DNA from: Silene latifolia
Taxonomy: Eukaryota > Streptophyta > Magnoliopsida > Caryophyllales > Caryophyllaceae
Direction of reading: 5' to 3'
Length of the DNA stretch: 64,000 bases
Assembly: GCF_048544455.1 (NCBI RefSeq)
Contig: NC_133531.1
Coordinates: 62,720,099 to 62,784,098 of the forward strand
The position numbers and the translations under genes were made by a program. The notes under the pieces are model-generated. The model saw only the letters and a list, made by a program, of their open reading frames with translations, did not search any database and was not told the origin of the DNA. Shown here one piece after another: positions 1 to 12,229 of the stretch (within the stretch, counting starts at the first letter, position 1; every line of letters begins with the position of its first letter).

Positions 1-747
1 GGACCAAGATGGAACATCAAGACAAGCTTCTCGGGTCCAAGGATGGATTCCAAAGTTGTATTTATGTTCATTTTGATAGATAGGCCACACTAGGACTTTA
101 TTTTGTTTTACGTTTTACCATTCTTATTGCTTTTCATTCACATGCTAGTTAGTGCATCATTTTCCGCCTAAAACCAAACCACCTACTAAAATGCATGAAA
201 ATTGACTCATATAGATTGTATGTTAGTTTTCATAGACATACAGATGTCACACAGTTTAAGCCATCACCTTAGTTTATTCATTCACGCATGCTAGATATTA
301 GTTCACTTAAAATGAATTAAAATAAAGTTGATGGGATCTTCCTCTAAAACGGAAATTGAGACTAGTCTTTATAAGGGCAAACAACTATGAATCCCTTCTT
401 CGTCGGTAGGCATAATATGACCCCTTCTACGTTGGGTAAGTAGTTTGTGTTGACTTAGTTTATCTCAACATTATAATCCGAAGAGTTTCTCGTGATTATG
501 ATGGACTAAAGATCGAATTTACAGAAATTTATCGACCAAGAATTCTAATAGTAGAATTAGCTAAAAGGTTGGCTTATCAATTTACAGATAATTGAGTCTT
601 GGGATCATTTATATAAATCTTGAGGGAGGTCAATTGTATAAATGCTTGAGTCTTCGCTTATAACAGTTTTGCATTAAGACTTAAATCATAACGATGCATA
701 TGCTTATTATTTTTATTCTTCTTTTCGCAGTGTAGAATACATTTATT
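1..747 (+). other. Untranslated leader of Copia-1
   Basis: No coding potential is apparent. The block around 527-569 closely matches 31427-31470 upstream of the gag of the gag-only element (shared core TTTATCGACCAAGA, then TTCTAAnAGTAGAAT). In retroelements the leader carries packaging and dimerisation signals, so this conserved non-coding block is a candidate for one; that role is inference. An upstream part (about 60-330) also resembles 30940-31120 more loosely. Confidence 0.7.
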
Positions 748-1650
748 TTGATAATACTGTTACAACAAATGGCTGGAAATAACGAAATCCCAATGCCAAG
801 TGCCACACTTGGACGCGAGTCCTGGCTTAAAGTTTTTATGGACAACATGAATCAGTTCACACGACTGAAGAATGATGGGTCCAACTTTACGGACTGGGAG
901 GCAGCACTACGGAATGCAGCCATTGCAGACGGTAAGCTCAAGTACTTAACTGAGCCAATACCGGTAAACCCAGGCCCCAATGCAGGAGCTAACAAGTCAC
1001 TTGCTTATAGTGATTTCGTCATGGAAGCGGGTGCGATAAAGAATGTACTCATCTTTGCAATGGAAACCAATTTGCAGAGACGCTTCATTGCCCAAGGTGC
1101 AAACAAGATTTTCACCACGCTCACTAACGAGTTCTCAAAAGCACCGAGGATCGTTACTTATGAGCATACATGTCGCTTCTTTGATGCGAAACTCCAGAAG
1201 GGCCAACCGGTTAGCCCACACATTCTTAACATAATTGAGAATGTCGAGAAATTGGAGGCACTTGATTGCAAAATCAGTGAGAGCATAGTCATTGACCGAA
1301 TGCTTCATTCACTTCATGATGGTTTTGCCCTTTTCAGGGCAAATTACTACATGAATGACTTGAAGAAAAGTCCTCATGAGCTACACTCACTTCTCGTACA
1401 GACCGAGAAGGATATGAAATTGAGTGGGAGCATGAAGTAGGATGTTCTCATGATTTCCAACAAGAATAAAGGTAAGGGCAAAGCTCTAAGGCAAAGTTTA
1501 AGAAGCCAGGAAACGGTAAGAGTGGGCCTGGTGAGACTAGTGGCTCACAGGGCAAGGCAAAGAGCAAGGGCGGTGACATTGAATGCCACCATTGTCACAA
1601 GACTGGACATTGGAGGAGGAACTGTCCCGTGTACCGTGAGGACATAAAAG
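748..1650 (+). pseudogene. gag: copia gag, interrupted
   Basis: The first 230 codons (748-1440) form a copia-type capsid region (UBN2/gag_pre type) with NGSNFTDWEA-like start and a conserved LLVQTEKDM end. A TAG at 1438-1440 stands where the related gag at 31656 has a lysine before DVL, so it looks like a point nonsense change. The frame continues to about 1480, then shifts; a second short repeat of GGCAAAG near 1478-1496 suggests a small duplication. In the shifted frame a complete CCHC knuckle is encoded (CHHCHKTGHWRRNC, from 1584). This protein would form the virus-like particle and bind element RNA in the cytoplasm. Not functional as it stands. Confidence 0.88.
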
Positions 1651-2978
1651 CAGGCCGCGTCGTTCCTGTTGGTATGTCATCTTATATTCATATGATTGAG
1701 ATTAACCATGCAAGTTTCGGAACTTGGGTACTTGATACTGGTTGTGGTTCTCATCTGTGTAATCATTTGCAGGGCCTAAAAAACATCACACCTCTCGGAA
1801 AGGGTGATGTGGACTTGCGAGTCGGGAATGGAGCTAGAGTTGCTGCAGTCTCGAAGGGAACATACGTAATCCAACTCCCTAGTTGTTTTGAGTTATTTTT
1901 ATATAACTGTTACTATGTACCCAGTTTGTCTAAGAACATTATTTCTGTTTCCGTACTTGATAAGGATAGTTTTTCATTTTTAATAAAGGATAATAGCTGT
2001 ATTTTCTCTTTCAATGAAATGATTTATGGCAAAGCAGTTTCCATGAATGGAATTTACATCTTAGATCAAACCACGGAAATATTACACGTGAATAATAAGA
2101 AATTAAAGGTTAGTGACAAAGATCAAACCTATCTATGGCATTGTCGAATGGGACACATAAATGAAAAACGTGTAAAGAAATTCGTCGATAATGGGACTAT
2201 TCCCGCATTTGATTTATCTACATTTGGCACGTGTGAATCATGTCTTATCGGCAAGATGACTCGAATTTCCTTCAAAGGTGTTAGAATGCGCGCTAGTGAC
2301 CTATTGGGACTCATACATACTGATGTTTGTGGACCTATGTCAATTACCGCTAGAGATGGCTATAAATATTTTATCACTTTCACGGACGATTTGAGTAGAT
2401 ACGGATATGTCTACTTGATGAAGCATAAAAGTAAGTCCTTTGAGAAATTCAAGGAATACCAGAACAAGGTTGAGAACCAACTGGGTAGAAAAGTTAAAGC
2501 ACTCCGTTCAGATCGGGGTGACGAATATCTTTCAAATGAGTTTGATCAACACCTTAAAGACTGTGGAATCGTTTTACAGTTAACTCCACCTGGAACACCT
2601 CAATTAAATGGTGTGTCCGAACGGAGAAATCGAACCTTACTTGATATGGTTCGATCCATGATGAGTCACACGGTAGTACCTGATTCATTATGGGGTTTTG
2701 CTCTTTTGTCAGCTGCTCTTATACTTAACCGAAGTCCGACTAAAGCTGTCGAAAAGACTCCATATGAAATGTGGAAGGGAACGGTCCCTAACTTGTCCTT
2801 TATTCGGGTTTGGGGCTGCGAGGATTATGTCAAGTGGAGAAACGAGGATAAGCTCGGCCCGCGATCGATCAAGACATACTTTATTGGTTATCCAAAAGGA
2901 ATGTTTGGTCATTACTTCTATTCGCCTACCGAACATCGAGTTTTTGTTGCGGCTAGTGCGACGTTCTTAAAGAAATAA
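1651..2978 (+). pseudogene. pol: copia pol: protease and integrase
   Basis: Protease: active-site motif WVLDTGCGSH (DTG triad, near 1725). Integrase: zinc-binding HHCC (HCRMGH ... CESCLIGK, about 2140-2260) and a D,D35E core with HTDVCGP, LRSDRGDEY and NGVSERRN in order, followed by the conserved WGFALLSAALILNRSPTK region. The reading frame ends at TAA 2976-2978. The paralogue at 19699 has GAA at this codon (KEF against K-stop-F), so a single G to T change explains the stop, and the same frame resumes directly as RT. Catalytic residues are all present; the polyprotein is cut in two by the stop. Confidence 0.92.
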
Positions 2979-4250
2979 TTTCTCGAAAACAAGACAAGTA
3001 ATAGAACCTTCGAGCTGTCGGAGATTCAAGAACCAACAACCGAGGAACAGATGGAGGAAGTTGTTCCTCCAACTGATGATACGGTTAATATTCCTGAGGA
3101 ACCTAGGAGGTCGGGTAGAGTCTCTAATCCTCCGGACAGATACATTGGTATGGTCGAGGAGAGTGACGTTTTGCTCCTAGAGAGTAATGAACCCACTACC
3201 TATAAAGGTGCCATGACCTGTTCCGACTCAAAGCTATGGCTTGAAGCCATGCAATCCGAGATGGACTCCATGTATGAGAATGACGTATGGGATCTAGTTG
3301 ATTTACCTAATAAGGTAAAACCTCTACAGTGCAAATGGCTTTACAAAATAAAGCGTTCTGTAGACGGGCAACCAGATACCTATAAAGCACGACTAGTGGC
3401 AAAAGGTTTCACTCAAGTGCACGGTTTGCATTATGATGAAATTTTTGCACCCGTAGTTATGTTGCGTTCCATTCAGATTATCTTAGCGATTGCCGCTTTT
3501 CATGACTATGAAATTTGGCAAATGGATGTGAAAACTTCCTTCTTAAACGGTTATTTGGAGGAGGAGTTGTACATGATGCAACCCGAAGGTTTCATAGATC
3601 CTAAGAATCCTAAGAAAGTGTGCAAGCTTAAGCGTTCCATTTATGGACGTAAGCAAGCTTCTCGGAGTTGGAATCATCGTTTCGACCAAGTGATAAAAGA
3701 GTATGGTTTCACTCGATCGGTCGAGGAACCATGCTTATATATCAAGTCGAGTGGGAGCAAGATTGTTTTCTTGATATTGTATGTCGATGACATACTCTTG
3801 ATTGGGAATGACATTCCTCTCCTATCTTCGGTTAAAGGATGGTTGAAGAACCATTTCCAGATGAAAGATCTGGGTGAGGCACAACGCATATTGGGAATCC
3901 GTATCTACCGAGATAGATCACGACGGACGTTATCACTTAGTCAGGAGTCTTATTTGGATAAGATTCTTGAAAGGATCAGCATGACCAACTCCAAGAAGGG
4001 GATCTTTCCAATGACGTCTGGGATGCAGTTGAGCAAGTCTCAGTCACCCACGACGCCTGAAGGGATTGAGCGCGTGAGTCGTGTTCCTTATGCATCTGCA
4101 ATAGGATCAATCATGTATGCCATGATATGCACACGTCCAGACGTGGCATATGCATTGAGTATGACGAGTTGGTACCAAAAGAATCCAGGTGAAACACACT
4201 GGATAGCTGTTAAAAACATCCTTAAGAACCTACGGTTACGCAGATGCTAG
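2979..4250 (+). pseudogene. pol: copia pol: reverse transcriptase
   Basis: Same frame as the integrase segment, downstream of the nonsense codon. Typical plant copia RT: KWLYKIKRSVDG, ARLVAKGFTQVHGLHYDE, FAPVV, QMDVKTSFLNG and the catalytic LYVDDILL (about 3775-3805). Two conserved positions look mutated relative to the paralogue: FLNG is preceded by TS where the paralogue has TG, and YGRKQAS replaces YGLKQAS. The C-terminus is lost at about 4234 where 56 bp present in the paralogue (21228-21283) are missing; the ends of the missing piece share CGG. Confidence 0.92.
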
Positions 4251-4708
4251 CTTCCAAACGGATCGAGATGATTCAAAATCTCAGTCCGGGTTCGTCTTCA
4301 CTCTTAATGGTGCTGCGGTCAGCTGGAAGAGTTCCAAACAGATGTTGTAGCAGATTCTACCACCGACCGAGTACTATGCCGCTTCGAAGCAAAGCAAAGC
4401 AAGCTATATGGATGCGTCAATTCTTACAAGGACTTACGGTAGTTCCTAGTTCGAATGACCCGATCACCATCTATTGTGACAATAGAGGTGCCATCTTCCA
4501 GGCTAAGGAGCCTAAGTCTAGCAACAAATCTAGACATGTACATCGGAAAGCTCACCTGATCCGTGATTACGTGGAGCAAGAAGAGATAGTGATTGACAAG
4601 ATAGCTTCGGATGACAACATCGCGGATCCTCTCACTAAACCTTTGAATTATGATAAGCATGAAGGGCACATTATTTCCATGGGAATTAAACGTGTTCCTG
4701 AGTTGTAG
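4251..4708 (+). pseudogene. pol: copia RNase H, frameshifted
   Basis: Homologous to 21290-21760, where the same domain is open. Here it starts in a wrong frame after the 56-bp deletion, and further small indels occur near 4340 (one base), 4366 (two bases) and 4390. From AIWMRQFLQG on, the frame is again the RNase H frame and runs to a TAG at 4706-4708. The IYCDNRGAIF motif with catalytic Asp is intact, but the region with the first Asp (YADASF) and the Glu (TESEYYA) is out of frame. Confidence 0.88.
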
Positions 4709-5492
4709 TAGTTGATTATGGATTTGATACATTATCTTTTTCATATACTATCTATAACTTCATCGTTTTAATATAATATTTTGTTTTTCATGTGGATTGT
4801 CTTCGACAACTTTGAACGCCACAAAGTGAATCTGAATTACATTATATTTGTTTTGGTCCGTAATCGCCCACATGAGCTGATAACTCTGGCTATTATATTG
4901 TGCAGTCGATTGATGGTGGGTTCAACGACCCATAAGTCAAACGGTTGGCTGATCGATCACAGATACGAGTTATAACGATACCTCGTAGGACATTTTTTTG
5001 TGACAACGTAATGGAGTCCTAAATGTTTAAAAACATTCGGTGCCAGGTCGTGGATTGGACGTCCATTGTGTTCCTAGAGTCGATTCTTTTGACTATCGAT
5101 TGTCTCTTGAGATTAAGGCGTTTTTTGGGTGACTTTGGTTTCTTTCTCATGGTCGACCGTAACAAGAGACTAAGTAGATTTTTCGGGTCATTTCATACTG
5201 TGCTTACATCTGCAGGATTCGAGTTGAAGAAAATATCCAACCTTTATCAGGTTTAGTTATTTCTCAGGGCCACTCGAGGAGTTGTAACTGAAATGCATGG
5301 CCATGCTCGAATGATGATTCGTTTATCAGTTAAGTTACTCTCTAGTCCGGGAAACCACTCTTGATATTGATCACTTGTAAAATACGACCTTTGTGAATAC
5401 GGATTTTGCAAATTGTTTTACATTGAGTGGGAGAAATTTTAGGATATGAGAATCGTTTATCGCACATACACTTGTGAGGACAAGTGGGAGTT
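4709..5492 (+). other. 3' untranslated block of Copia-1
   Basis: Non-coding. The part from about 5090 to the LTR is conserved in the deletion copy (22120-22543) and, more distantly, in the gag-only element (about 35230-35656): shared CTCAGGGCCACTCGAGGAGT, a hairpin-prone stretch and the ending GAGGACAAGTGGGAG. The purine run AAGTGGGAG at 5482-5490 abuts the LTR and is the likely polypurine tract for plus-strand priming. Confidence 0.75.
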
Positions 5493-6589
5493 TGTTGGAG
5501 CTTGTGTCCTCCACAAATTAGTGTGATAACATTTATAAATCTCTTATAGGTTCACAAGGGTATACTTCATACTTTATCAGTTGATTAACGATTACCTAAT
5601 AACGGTTGGCTTGCTAGAAAGTTTGACGTTATTATCATACTGATGGCGGTGATCAACCGGTCCCTAAAAGTCACACATAAAGGATTTGTTTGAGAGATGT
5701 GATTATGGAAATGTAATCACATTGATGCCTGACTAAAAGGTTAGTCCATGTATTTGACTAAACAGTTAGTCAATGTGTTGATGAGACGATTATTTAATCT
5801 AATTAAATAATATTAGCTGAGACGAATTAACTGTCAATTCGTAAATTGAATATAATATGTTATATTTAATTAATGTATATAATGTTAGCTTGAACGAATT
5901 AAGATGTTAATTCGTAATTAAACGTAATCGGTTATATTTAATTAGCTAATTATAAATATGCGATATTTATAGTTAAAGTATATATTATACGATATTGTCA
6001 TAACAAATTATTACTGACCGGCATTAATAAATCGTAAGTCATTTGTGTGTAGACTTATTAATACGGAATAAAATAAATGACAATTTATAAATAATACACT
6101 TTATATACATTTTGTATACTACCAAAATAAGTAGATTAAATCTCCATATTTTTGGTAGGTGGAAAAACCGAAAATAAGAAGATAATTCCTCTTATTTTTC
6201 GGTGGTATGGGCTGAAAATTTGGAAAGAAAAAATCTACCCTATTTCTCCAAATACACGGTTTTATAAGGGGAAAGGCAGATCATTTTTCTAACTGAATTT
6301 TAACCTAGCACACTCTCATCAAAACAAAAACACAAAACCCTAAATTAATTAAGTGAATTTGGGGATCGATTCTAGCAAGAACAAAGGTATATCTCATATC
6401 ATCTTGGGTGCAACGATTAGGCGAATATCATTGCGATATTGTTCTTAGGCCGATTTTGCTAGGACCGAAGGTTGATTCTTCATCCCTATACTATTTTGTT
6501 TATGTAATTTCTTTTATGACTAGTATTCATAAACATAATTTCGTTATAATCCTTATAATTTAAAAGGAAGTATACCGATATTTCCTACA
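5493..6589 (+). repeat. 3' LTR of Copia-1
   Basis: Starts TGTTGGAGCTTGTGTCCTCC and ends TTTCCTACA (TG...CA), 1097 bp. About 1.07-kb copies occur at 18625 and 22544. AT-rich interior with repeats of GACGAATTAA and TGTTATATTTAAT. The left partner lies outside the window. Confidence 0.92.
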
Positions 6590-7828
6590 AGTATATCAAA
6601 AGCAACAATCCAAAACACATTTATTAAAGTACGAAAGAGTAATGTTTACATCGTCTCAAAGAAATCTCAAACCAAAGTACTGTTATGAAATCAACAACTA
6701 CAAAAGACACTAAAACTCTTGACAGTTGAAGCTAAGCTTGTGTGGTGACTTCCCATGACGGCCCCAAAGCTAAAAGACTGCATCACTTGTCACAATCTGC
6801 TCACCATCCCCGAATGGATCACCACAGATTTTACAAAACAACAACGGGGTCTGTTACTGAATAATTAAAATAAGACAGGTACAATAAGCAACCTGCTGAT
6901 CATCCTCCTCCTCCGGTCTCCCGATCTCACACAGCAACCGACTACACACCAAAGTGTGTAGCCCTGCCAGATTACCCATCGTAACAGGTAATCCTCGCCG
7001 CCAGTGGGGGACTACAGCCAATCCCCACCTAAATCCCGCTCATCAACGAGGGATATCCCTGTCCCTTAATGTGCACATCCCATCCCGTGACGAGTTCCAT
7101 GGAGGGCGAACTAGGGTGTGAAGCCAATCCCGCAAGTGACTCCACCACAATCATCACAACACTAACACTATCACCACACTAACACCACACCAACACTCCA
7201 ACGATGATCAGCAGACAAACAATCGTACGCAAAACAACATAATCTCAAATCAATTAAACAGGAAATGAGTAAGGAAACCCTACCTTTTCGCAATCCGCTA
7301 TGTTGCAATCAATCATACAAATGCATAACAAATACGACATCATCACCTACAACAATGATAATCAACAATCAACACACATATGATGACCAAACCCTAAACC
7401 CCCAAATTAACCCAAACAATAATTACGGCCAAACCCTAAAAGATAACCTATTAGTAGATTACAACGAACTAGAGACTTACCAAATAAATCGAGAGAAGTG
7501 ATGGAAGTGTAGACTTGCGACCGATCAATTAGCCTAGAGAATGATTAGGGTGATTAGAGAGATCTGAGCGTCGTTTAGTTTTGGTAAAAATAGTTTAGAA
7601 ACCGTAAAAGCATAATTTATAATAATCTCTTATCAGCTTAACCAAATCGCGGAATTAAACCTGTCAGACCGGATACTCGGTCGAGTATAGAGTATACTCG
7701 GCCGAGTACCCTCTACTCGGTCGAGTATTCCACATACTCGGCCGAGTGTTCCTGGGCAGTAGCCAAACCAGGATACACGACACCCCTTACTCGGCCGAGT
7801 ACCAGCTTAGGAAAACCGTAGTATTACA
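6590..7828 (-). repeat. Gypsy-type LTR (TGTAATAC family), distal end cut by Copia-1
   Basis: The reverse complement begins TGTAATACTACGGTTTTCC at 7828 and runs collinearly with the plus-strand LTR at 52333-53638: palindrome array, TATA-like box, then CACTGGCGGCGAGG and GATGTGCACATTAA blocks. Copia-1 interrupts it at 6590, so roughly the last 70 bp of the LTR should lie left of the window. I cannot tell whether this is a solo LTR. The next 51 bp (7829-7879) have no recognised content. TGTAA...TTACA ends and the blocks suggest a chromovirus (Tekay-like) family; that assignment is tentative. Confidence 0.8.
7674..7801 (-). repeat. Palindrome array TACTCGGnCGAGTA, five units
   Basis: Units at 7674-7687, 7695-7708, 7714-7727, 7735-7748 and 7788-7801. 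Consensus TACTCGGCCGAGTA, with T for C at the eighth base in two units. The nearest unit lies about 50 bp upstream (minus-strand sense) of a TATA-like box at 7614-7621. Position upstream of the LTR promoter suggests cis-regulatory sites; function is inferred. Confidence 0.8.
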
Positions 7829-7879
7829 GTAGGAACCTCCACAACCTCATCTTCTGGAATGATCTCAAGAACATCAACA

Positions 7880-9168
7880 TGTTGGAATATGTGTCTTCAA
7901 CAATAGTGCGATCACATGTTTAAATCTCATATTAAGAATACGTAAGGGATGATTCATTATATAGTTAACTGATTATCATTAATCGGTAATAATTGGCTAA
8001 ATAGAGTTTGACATTACTGTCATTTGACGGAGGTGGTTAGTTGATCCCTTAAGGTCACACCTAAAGGACAATTCCCTTAATAGACAAATTGATTATTTGT
8101 ATGACGATACAAGTTAATCAATTCCTTAAAATTGAATAATTCAATTGTGAGAGAGAATATTAATATCTTATTGTAATGAGATTAAATAAGATTTATTTTA
8201 GTAATTGAAATATTTTATTACTAAAATTGTTTATTGTTTGTGAAACAATTGAGATAAGAATGTTTGGTTCATTATAATTACATTATGTAGTAAATTATAA
8301 TTAAATGACCCATTTTATTTATGTGATCAAGTATCACTAGTCAATTTGTTGTATGTGATATAATTAATTTATAAAATGATATTTATTTGATAAATATGCA
8401 TTAAATTAATTAATAACATGTAACATACTACATGTGACATGTGACATATTGTGTGACAAATGACAAATTGACAAAATAAAATGGTAGTCAATTTTATGTG
8501 TATTGGACCGAAATGGAGGGAGTTATGTTGGTGTATGGTTGATTTATTTTATGAGATAAAATAAGAAGTAATCATGCCTATACCTACTAGCTTACACATC
8601 CTATTTTCTTGTAAAGAGAAAAAGCATAAAGCAAGATGCCATCCTTGGCATTTTCTCCTTCTCCAACCGGTCCTCCCTCCTTCTTTTAAGAGAATTATGT
8701 TCTCTTATTATCATTCATTCATACTACATGCAAAATTTACACATTTCTCTCTACTTCTCTCTAAACAAGTTTTTTAGAAAACAAGAGATTGTTCATCAAT
8801 TCTAATTACAATATTAGATTACTAGTGTAGTAATAGTGATAATATTAGAATTTATTTTAAGGTACAATAATACACTAATCTAGTTAATTAGTATATTATT
8901 TTTAAGGGATTTGTCTTGGGTGCAATCAAAGGAGAATCTCTACATTGGGATTTTTGGAGGATTATCTACCATTTTAAGCTCAAGAACAAATAAGGAAGGT
9001 GACCTTATTTGTGCCCATTATTTCGAACCATATAACAATGTAAGGGACATTGTTTTTCCTTCTTAATCTCTTATTTTGTTATGCATGCACTAGATCTTAA
9101 AAACAAATATTAAGAAGTTAATTAGTTCACTATTAGAAGAGTCTAATAAGAGGTATATGAACCAAACA
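7880..9168 (+). repeat. 5' LTR of a third copia family
   Basis: Starts TGTTGGAATATGTGTCTTC and ends AACCAAACA, 1289 bp, followed after two bases by a primer site. The start and the block near 8020-8080 (GGTCACACCTAAAGGACA) resemble the LTRs at 27146 and 5493, so all belong to one copia group. The element breaks off at about 9205, soon after the primer site; no gag or pol of this copy is in the window. Confidence 0.85.
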
Positions 9169-9170
9169 AG

Positions 9171-9182
9171 TGGTATCAGAGC
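9171..9182 (+). other. Primer binding site, tRNA-iMet type
   Basis: TGGTATCAGAGC directly after the LTR (two-base gap), the standard minus-strand primer site of plant copia elements. It fixes the LTR at 7880-9168 as a 5' LTR. Confidence 0.9.
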
Positions 9183-9205
9183 ATAGGATGTTGCATGCAT
9201 AATCG

Positions 9206-10163
9206 AAGTAACTACTCACTTATTATCATGGAAAACATGTCATCAATGGTGTCAATCATCACAACAAGTATAATCATGATAAAAGAGTGTAGAAATAAGA
9301 AATAAAGAGTAAAGAGTAAAGGAATTATACCAAACTTAAGATGAACCATTGGAAAGGAAAGAATAATAGAAGAAAACTTGATTGATTGATCAAGAATTGT
9401 CAATTCTCCAATAATAACCCAATAATCTTCAATTACCGAATAATAAACTTGAACAATAATTAAGGAAAGATTAATGTGTAATTTTGTGGAATGATTGAGA
9501 TTAATCAATTCTAATCTACTCCTAATCTAATCTAAGAGGACCTCCCCCCTTTAATTATTAAAAAATGGAGTATATATAGTGGTACATCATTAGGTTAAGC
9601 AAGGGTAGATTAGTAAACAACAATGCATAAGTGCTGAATAGATCTTTGCAAGTCCCGAAAGACATGCGCGGATCATGTAGCAACTCCCAAGGAAATCCGC
9701 GCGTCCTGGCTTGAAGCACGTTTGGTCCTGTAAGGGGATCCGCTTGGGCTGGTTGTGGGACGCTCGGATCCTGGGTCTACGACGCGCGGCTTGAGTTCGG
9801 CACACTCGGATCCTAGGCTTAGGAATCTCGTCCTGAGGTTTGGGACGCTCGGATTCTGGGACAGGGTTCCATCTTCTTTCTTTTAAGCCTATAATCCTCC
9901 TATATACTCATTATTCCTACATCCTTGGTCATCATTCTTACCTCCTCTTCATACTAGTCCATCCAAGATCGTCAAAAAGCTTCCGAATAAATACGAGAGA
10001 CGGGGATTCCGCCTCATCATCTTCTTTCCTACAAGACATATAAAATGCGATAGGAAAGCAAAATAGGAAGAAATTGATGGATAAAATGGCCATGAAATGC
10101 TATATTAGTATGCAAGATAGGTTCAATTAGAGGACTAAATGTGCGCAATTAAGAGTCACATCA
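9206..10163 (-). repeat. 3' LTR of Athila-1, truncated
   Basis: Begins (minus) TGATGTGACTCTTAATTGCG at 10163. The first 260 bp match 16983-16738 closely. Later parts match the other Athila LTRs of this window (for example the GAAGATTATTTGGGTTATT-like stretch). A TATA-like TATATATA lies at 9572-9579. Between 9650 and 9860 is a GC-rich array of GGACGCnCGGATCC-like words. The LTR stops at about 9206, at the point corresponding to GTGAGTAGTCACC in the plus-strand copy, so about the last 0.6 kb is missing. Confidence 0.85.
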
Positions 10164-12229
10164 AACATCCCCAAACCGAACCTGTACTCGTCCCGAGTAA
10201 AGAGGTGACTATAACTAGACCTTTATTTAAAGTATCCTAATAATATAACCGATGTGAGACAATTAGCGGGTCTCACTCCGCGCCTTCAACTCACAACAAT
10301 ACATCTATGAGGTAAGATGCCTTCTTGCAATGCAAGGTGGGGCTTGCCAAAATGCCGATACATCCAAGCATTAAGCACACAAAACAAGTAATGGATGCAT
10401 CTACAAAATAATAGCCACTTTCCTCATATAAGTGGCGGAAATCATCTAAGAGGGAAGCAATTTATGGATACCAACAAATCACCTCCAAGTTGTGTCAAAC
10501 TAGGGTACTTTAATCCTCAATCGCTAAATGCTTTTGTCAAGAGTAGGCTCCTTATGGTGTTAGAAACACTATAGGATCGCGGAATTCCCCTTCTTGCCTA
10601 GACAAGAAAAAGGGTCGTCCCTTTTCCACATGCAACAAAAAAGGGATCAAGATGTTTTGAGTTTCACATTTGTAGTTTGCTTTTTTGATTTGTTTTTCCC
10701 TCCAATTTCTCTTGGTATTTGACATTTGAAGAACATTTCTTGCCATTTTTTATGATTGGCATTTTAATACATGGCAATTCTTTTCAATATTGCATTTTTG
10801 AAAAATTTTCAAAGTCACCCCAATTTGTAACGAGGGTGCTTTTATTGAAGCATAGGAGTTTATTTTTGCTCCTCATTTCATTTGATGCTTTTTGCAAACC
10901 TTTTTGATTTTTCATTTTGGTACTTGAACTCAATTTGGTGATTTTTGTGCCCATTCCCTTTTTGTCGGCAAAATATGATGATAGAAGTGTAAGAATGGTT
11001 GCATGGCTTCAAAGGTCACCTTAGAATAAACGGTAGCCAAGGAGTTATCACACCACAAGGTACTCTTGACTAGGCCTTAGTCCATGGGTTAAAAGATACT
11101 AGTATGACACATCCTAAGGTGTCTTGAGGGTATTCTAGCAAACAAAGTCTCAAGGAGAAAAATTATCTACAAGGGCCTTATATACACTTATCAAGCTTCC
11201 CAAATAGGCATTTTCACAAAAAATTTCTAACCATACAAACTACATGGCATGATGCAACTAACATATATACAACTCTAATGCTTATGCTTCTATCAACTAA
11301 TATGCCATATAATCTATATGCAACTCCTAACAACACATAGATACTCAAACCGCAACAACAAAATACACCACATCATCCTTGACATGTTAGCCCATCCTCC
11401 TCATATGAATAATGAAAAAGAAACGGAAGGGAAATAGGGATAAGAACGATCATACCAAGCGGTCTTCACATTCCCTTATCAATGCCTCAAATGTAGTGTT
11501 GTATCTATGTGAGAAGAGAACAAGAACACAAGTATATACAATTCTACACTACTAAATTAAAGAACATGTTTTTGGTTTTTGAATTTTTCAAATTTTTATG
11601 GATTTTGTTTTTATGAAATTAAAGAACATATTTTTGGGATTTTTCAAAAAAATTCATTTTTTATGGATTTTTGGAATATAAATTCCCATCCCCCACTTTA
11701 TTATGGACATTGTCCTCAATTTACATGTAGGAGTAGGAATGGAAAAGAAAACCAAGTTTTTGGATTTTTAAAGTTTTATGGAAATTGAAGTACAAATGCA
11801 ATGATATGATATGAATGAATGCATGCTCTAACTAAATGCAATTCTATATGACATATATAACAAATGAATGCAATCTAAACTACACTAAATTATGCATGTT
11901 TTCTATTGAGCTATGGTCACCTATGATCAAACCTCCCCAAACCGATTTAAGCACTACTTCTAGTGTAGGAGAAATGAGGTTGGATCATTAGTGACTATGC
12001 ATGAACTCAAGTCTATATGCAACTAACTATATGAATCATGTGAGATATATTATAATGCAACTATACTATATGAACTAACTAATGTAAATGCAATGTGAAA
12101 TATAATACAAGTGCAAGTGAGGTGTAAACTAAATGAAAGATAATTTAAAATACAATGCAACTATACATAAGAGATAAGGAAAGAGTATCATACAAATGGA
12201 GGTGGTGTGGTCAAGCACCTCTAGCCATC
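10164..12229 (-). other. 3' untranslated region of Athila-1
   Basis: About 2 kb with no convincing reading frame. Next to the LTR, the minus strand reads GGTTCGGTTTGGGGATGTT, closely matching the sequence before the 3' LTR of Athila-2 (58235-58255) and acting as the likely polypurine tract. A second similar purine stretch (minus GGTTTGGGGAGGTTT) occurs near 11930-11945. Several T-rich and A-rich runs. Short ORFs here look random. Confidence 0.65.

Larger units (their letters stand above)
1..6589 (+). mobile_element. Ty1/copia retrotransposon (Copia-1), 5' LTR outside window
   Basis: Order seen: untranslated leader, gag, zinc knuckle, protease, integrase, RT, RNase H, 3' untranslated block, 3' LTR. 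Protease-integrase-RT order is the Ty1/copia order. The 5' LTR and 5' target duplication lie left of position 1; the five bases after the 3' LTR are AGTAT (6590-6594). It is inserted in a minus-strand gypsy-type LTR whose remainder begins at 6590. The coding part is dead: a stop in gag, a frameshift before the zinc knuckle, a stop in pol at 2976-2978, a 56-bp deletion near 4234 and further small indels in RNase H. A close relative lies at 18625-23614 and was used to identify these lesions. Confidence 0.93.

Noticed and set aside
7265..7501. 78-residue ORF
   Set aside because: Asn/Thr-rich by composition, lies within a minus-strand LTR and has no motif.
8574..8777. 67-residue ORF in the third copia LTR
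   Set aside because: Lies wholly inside an LTR, no domain, composition as expected by chance.
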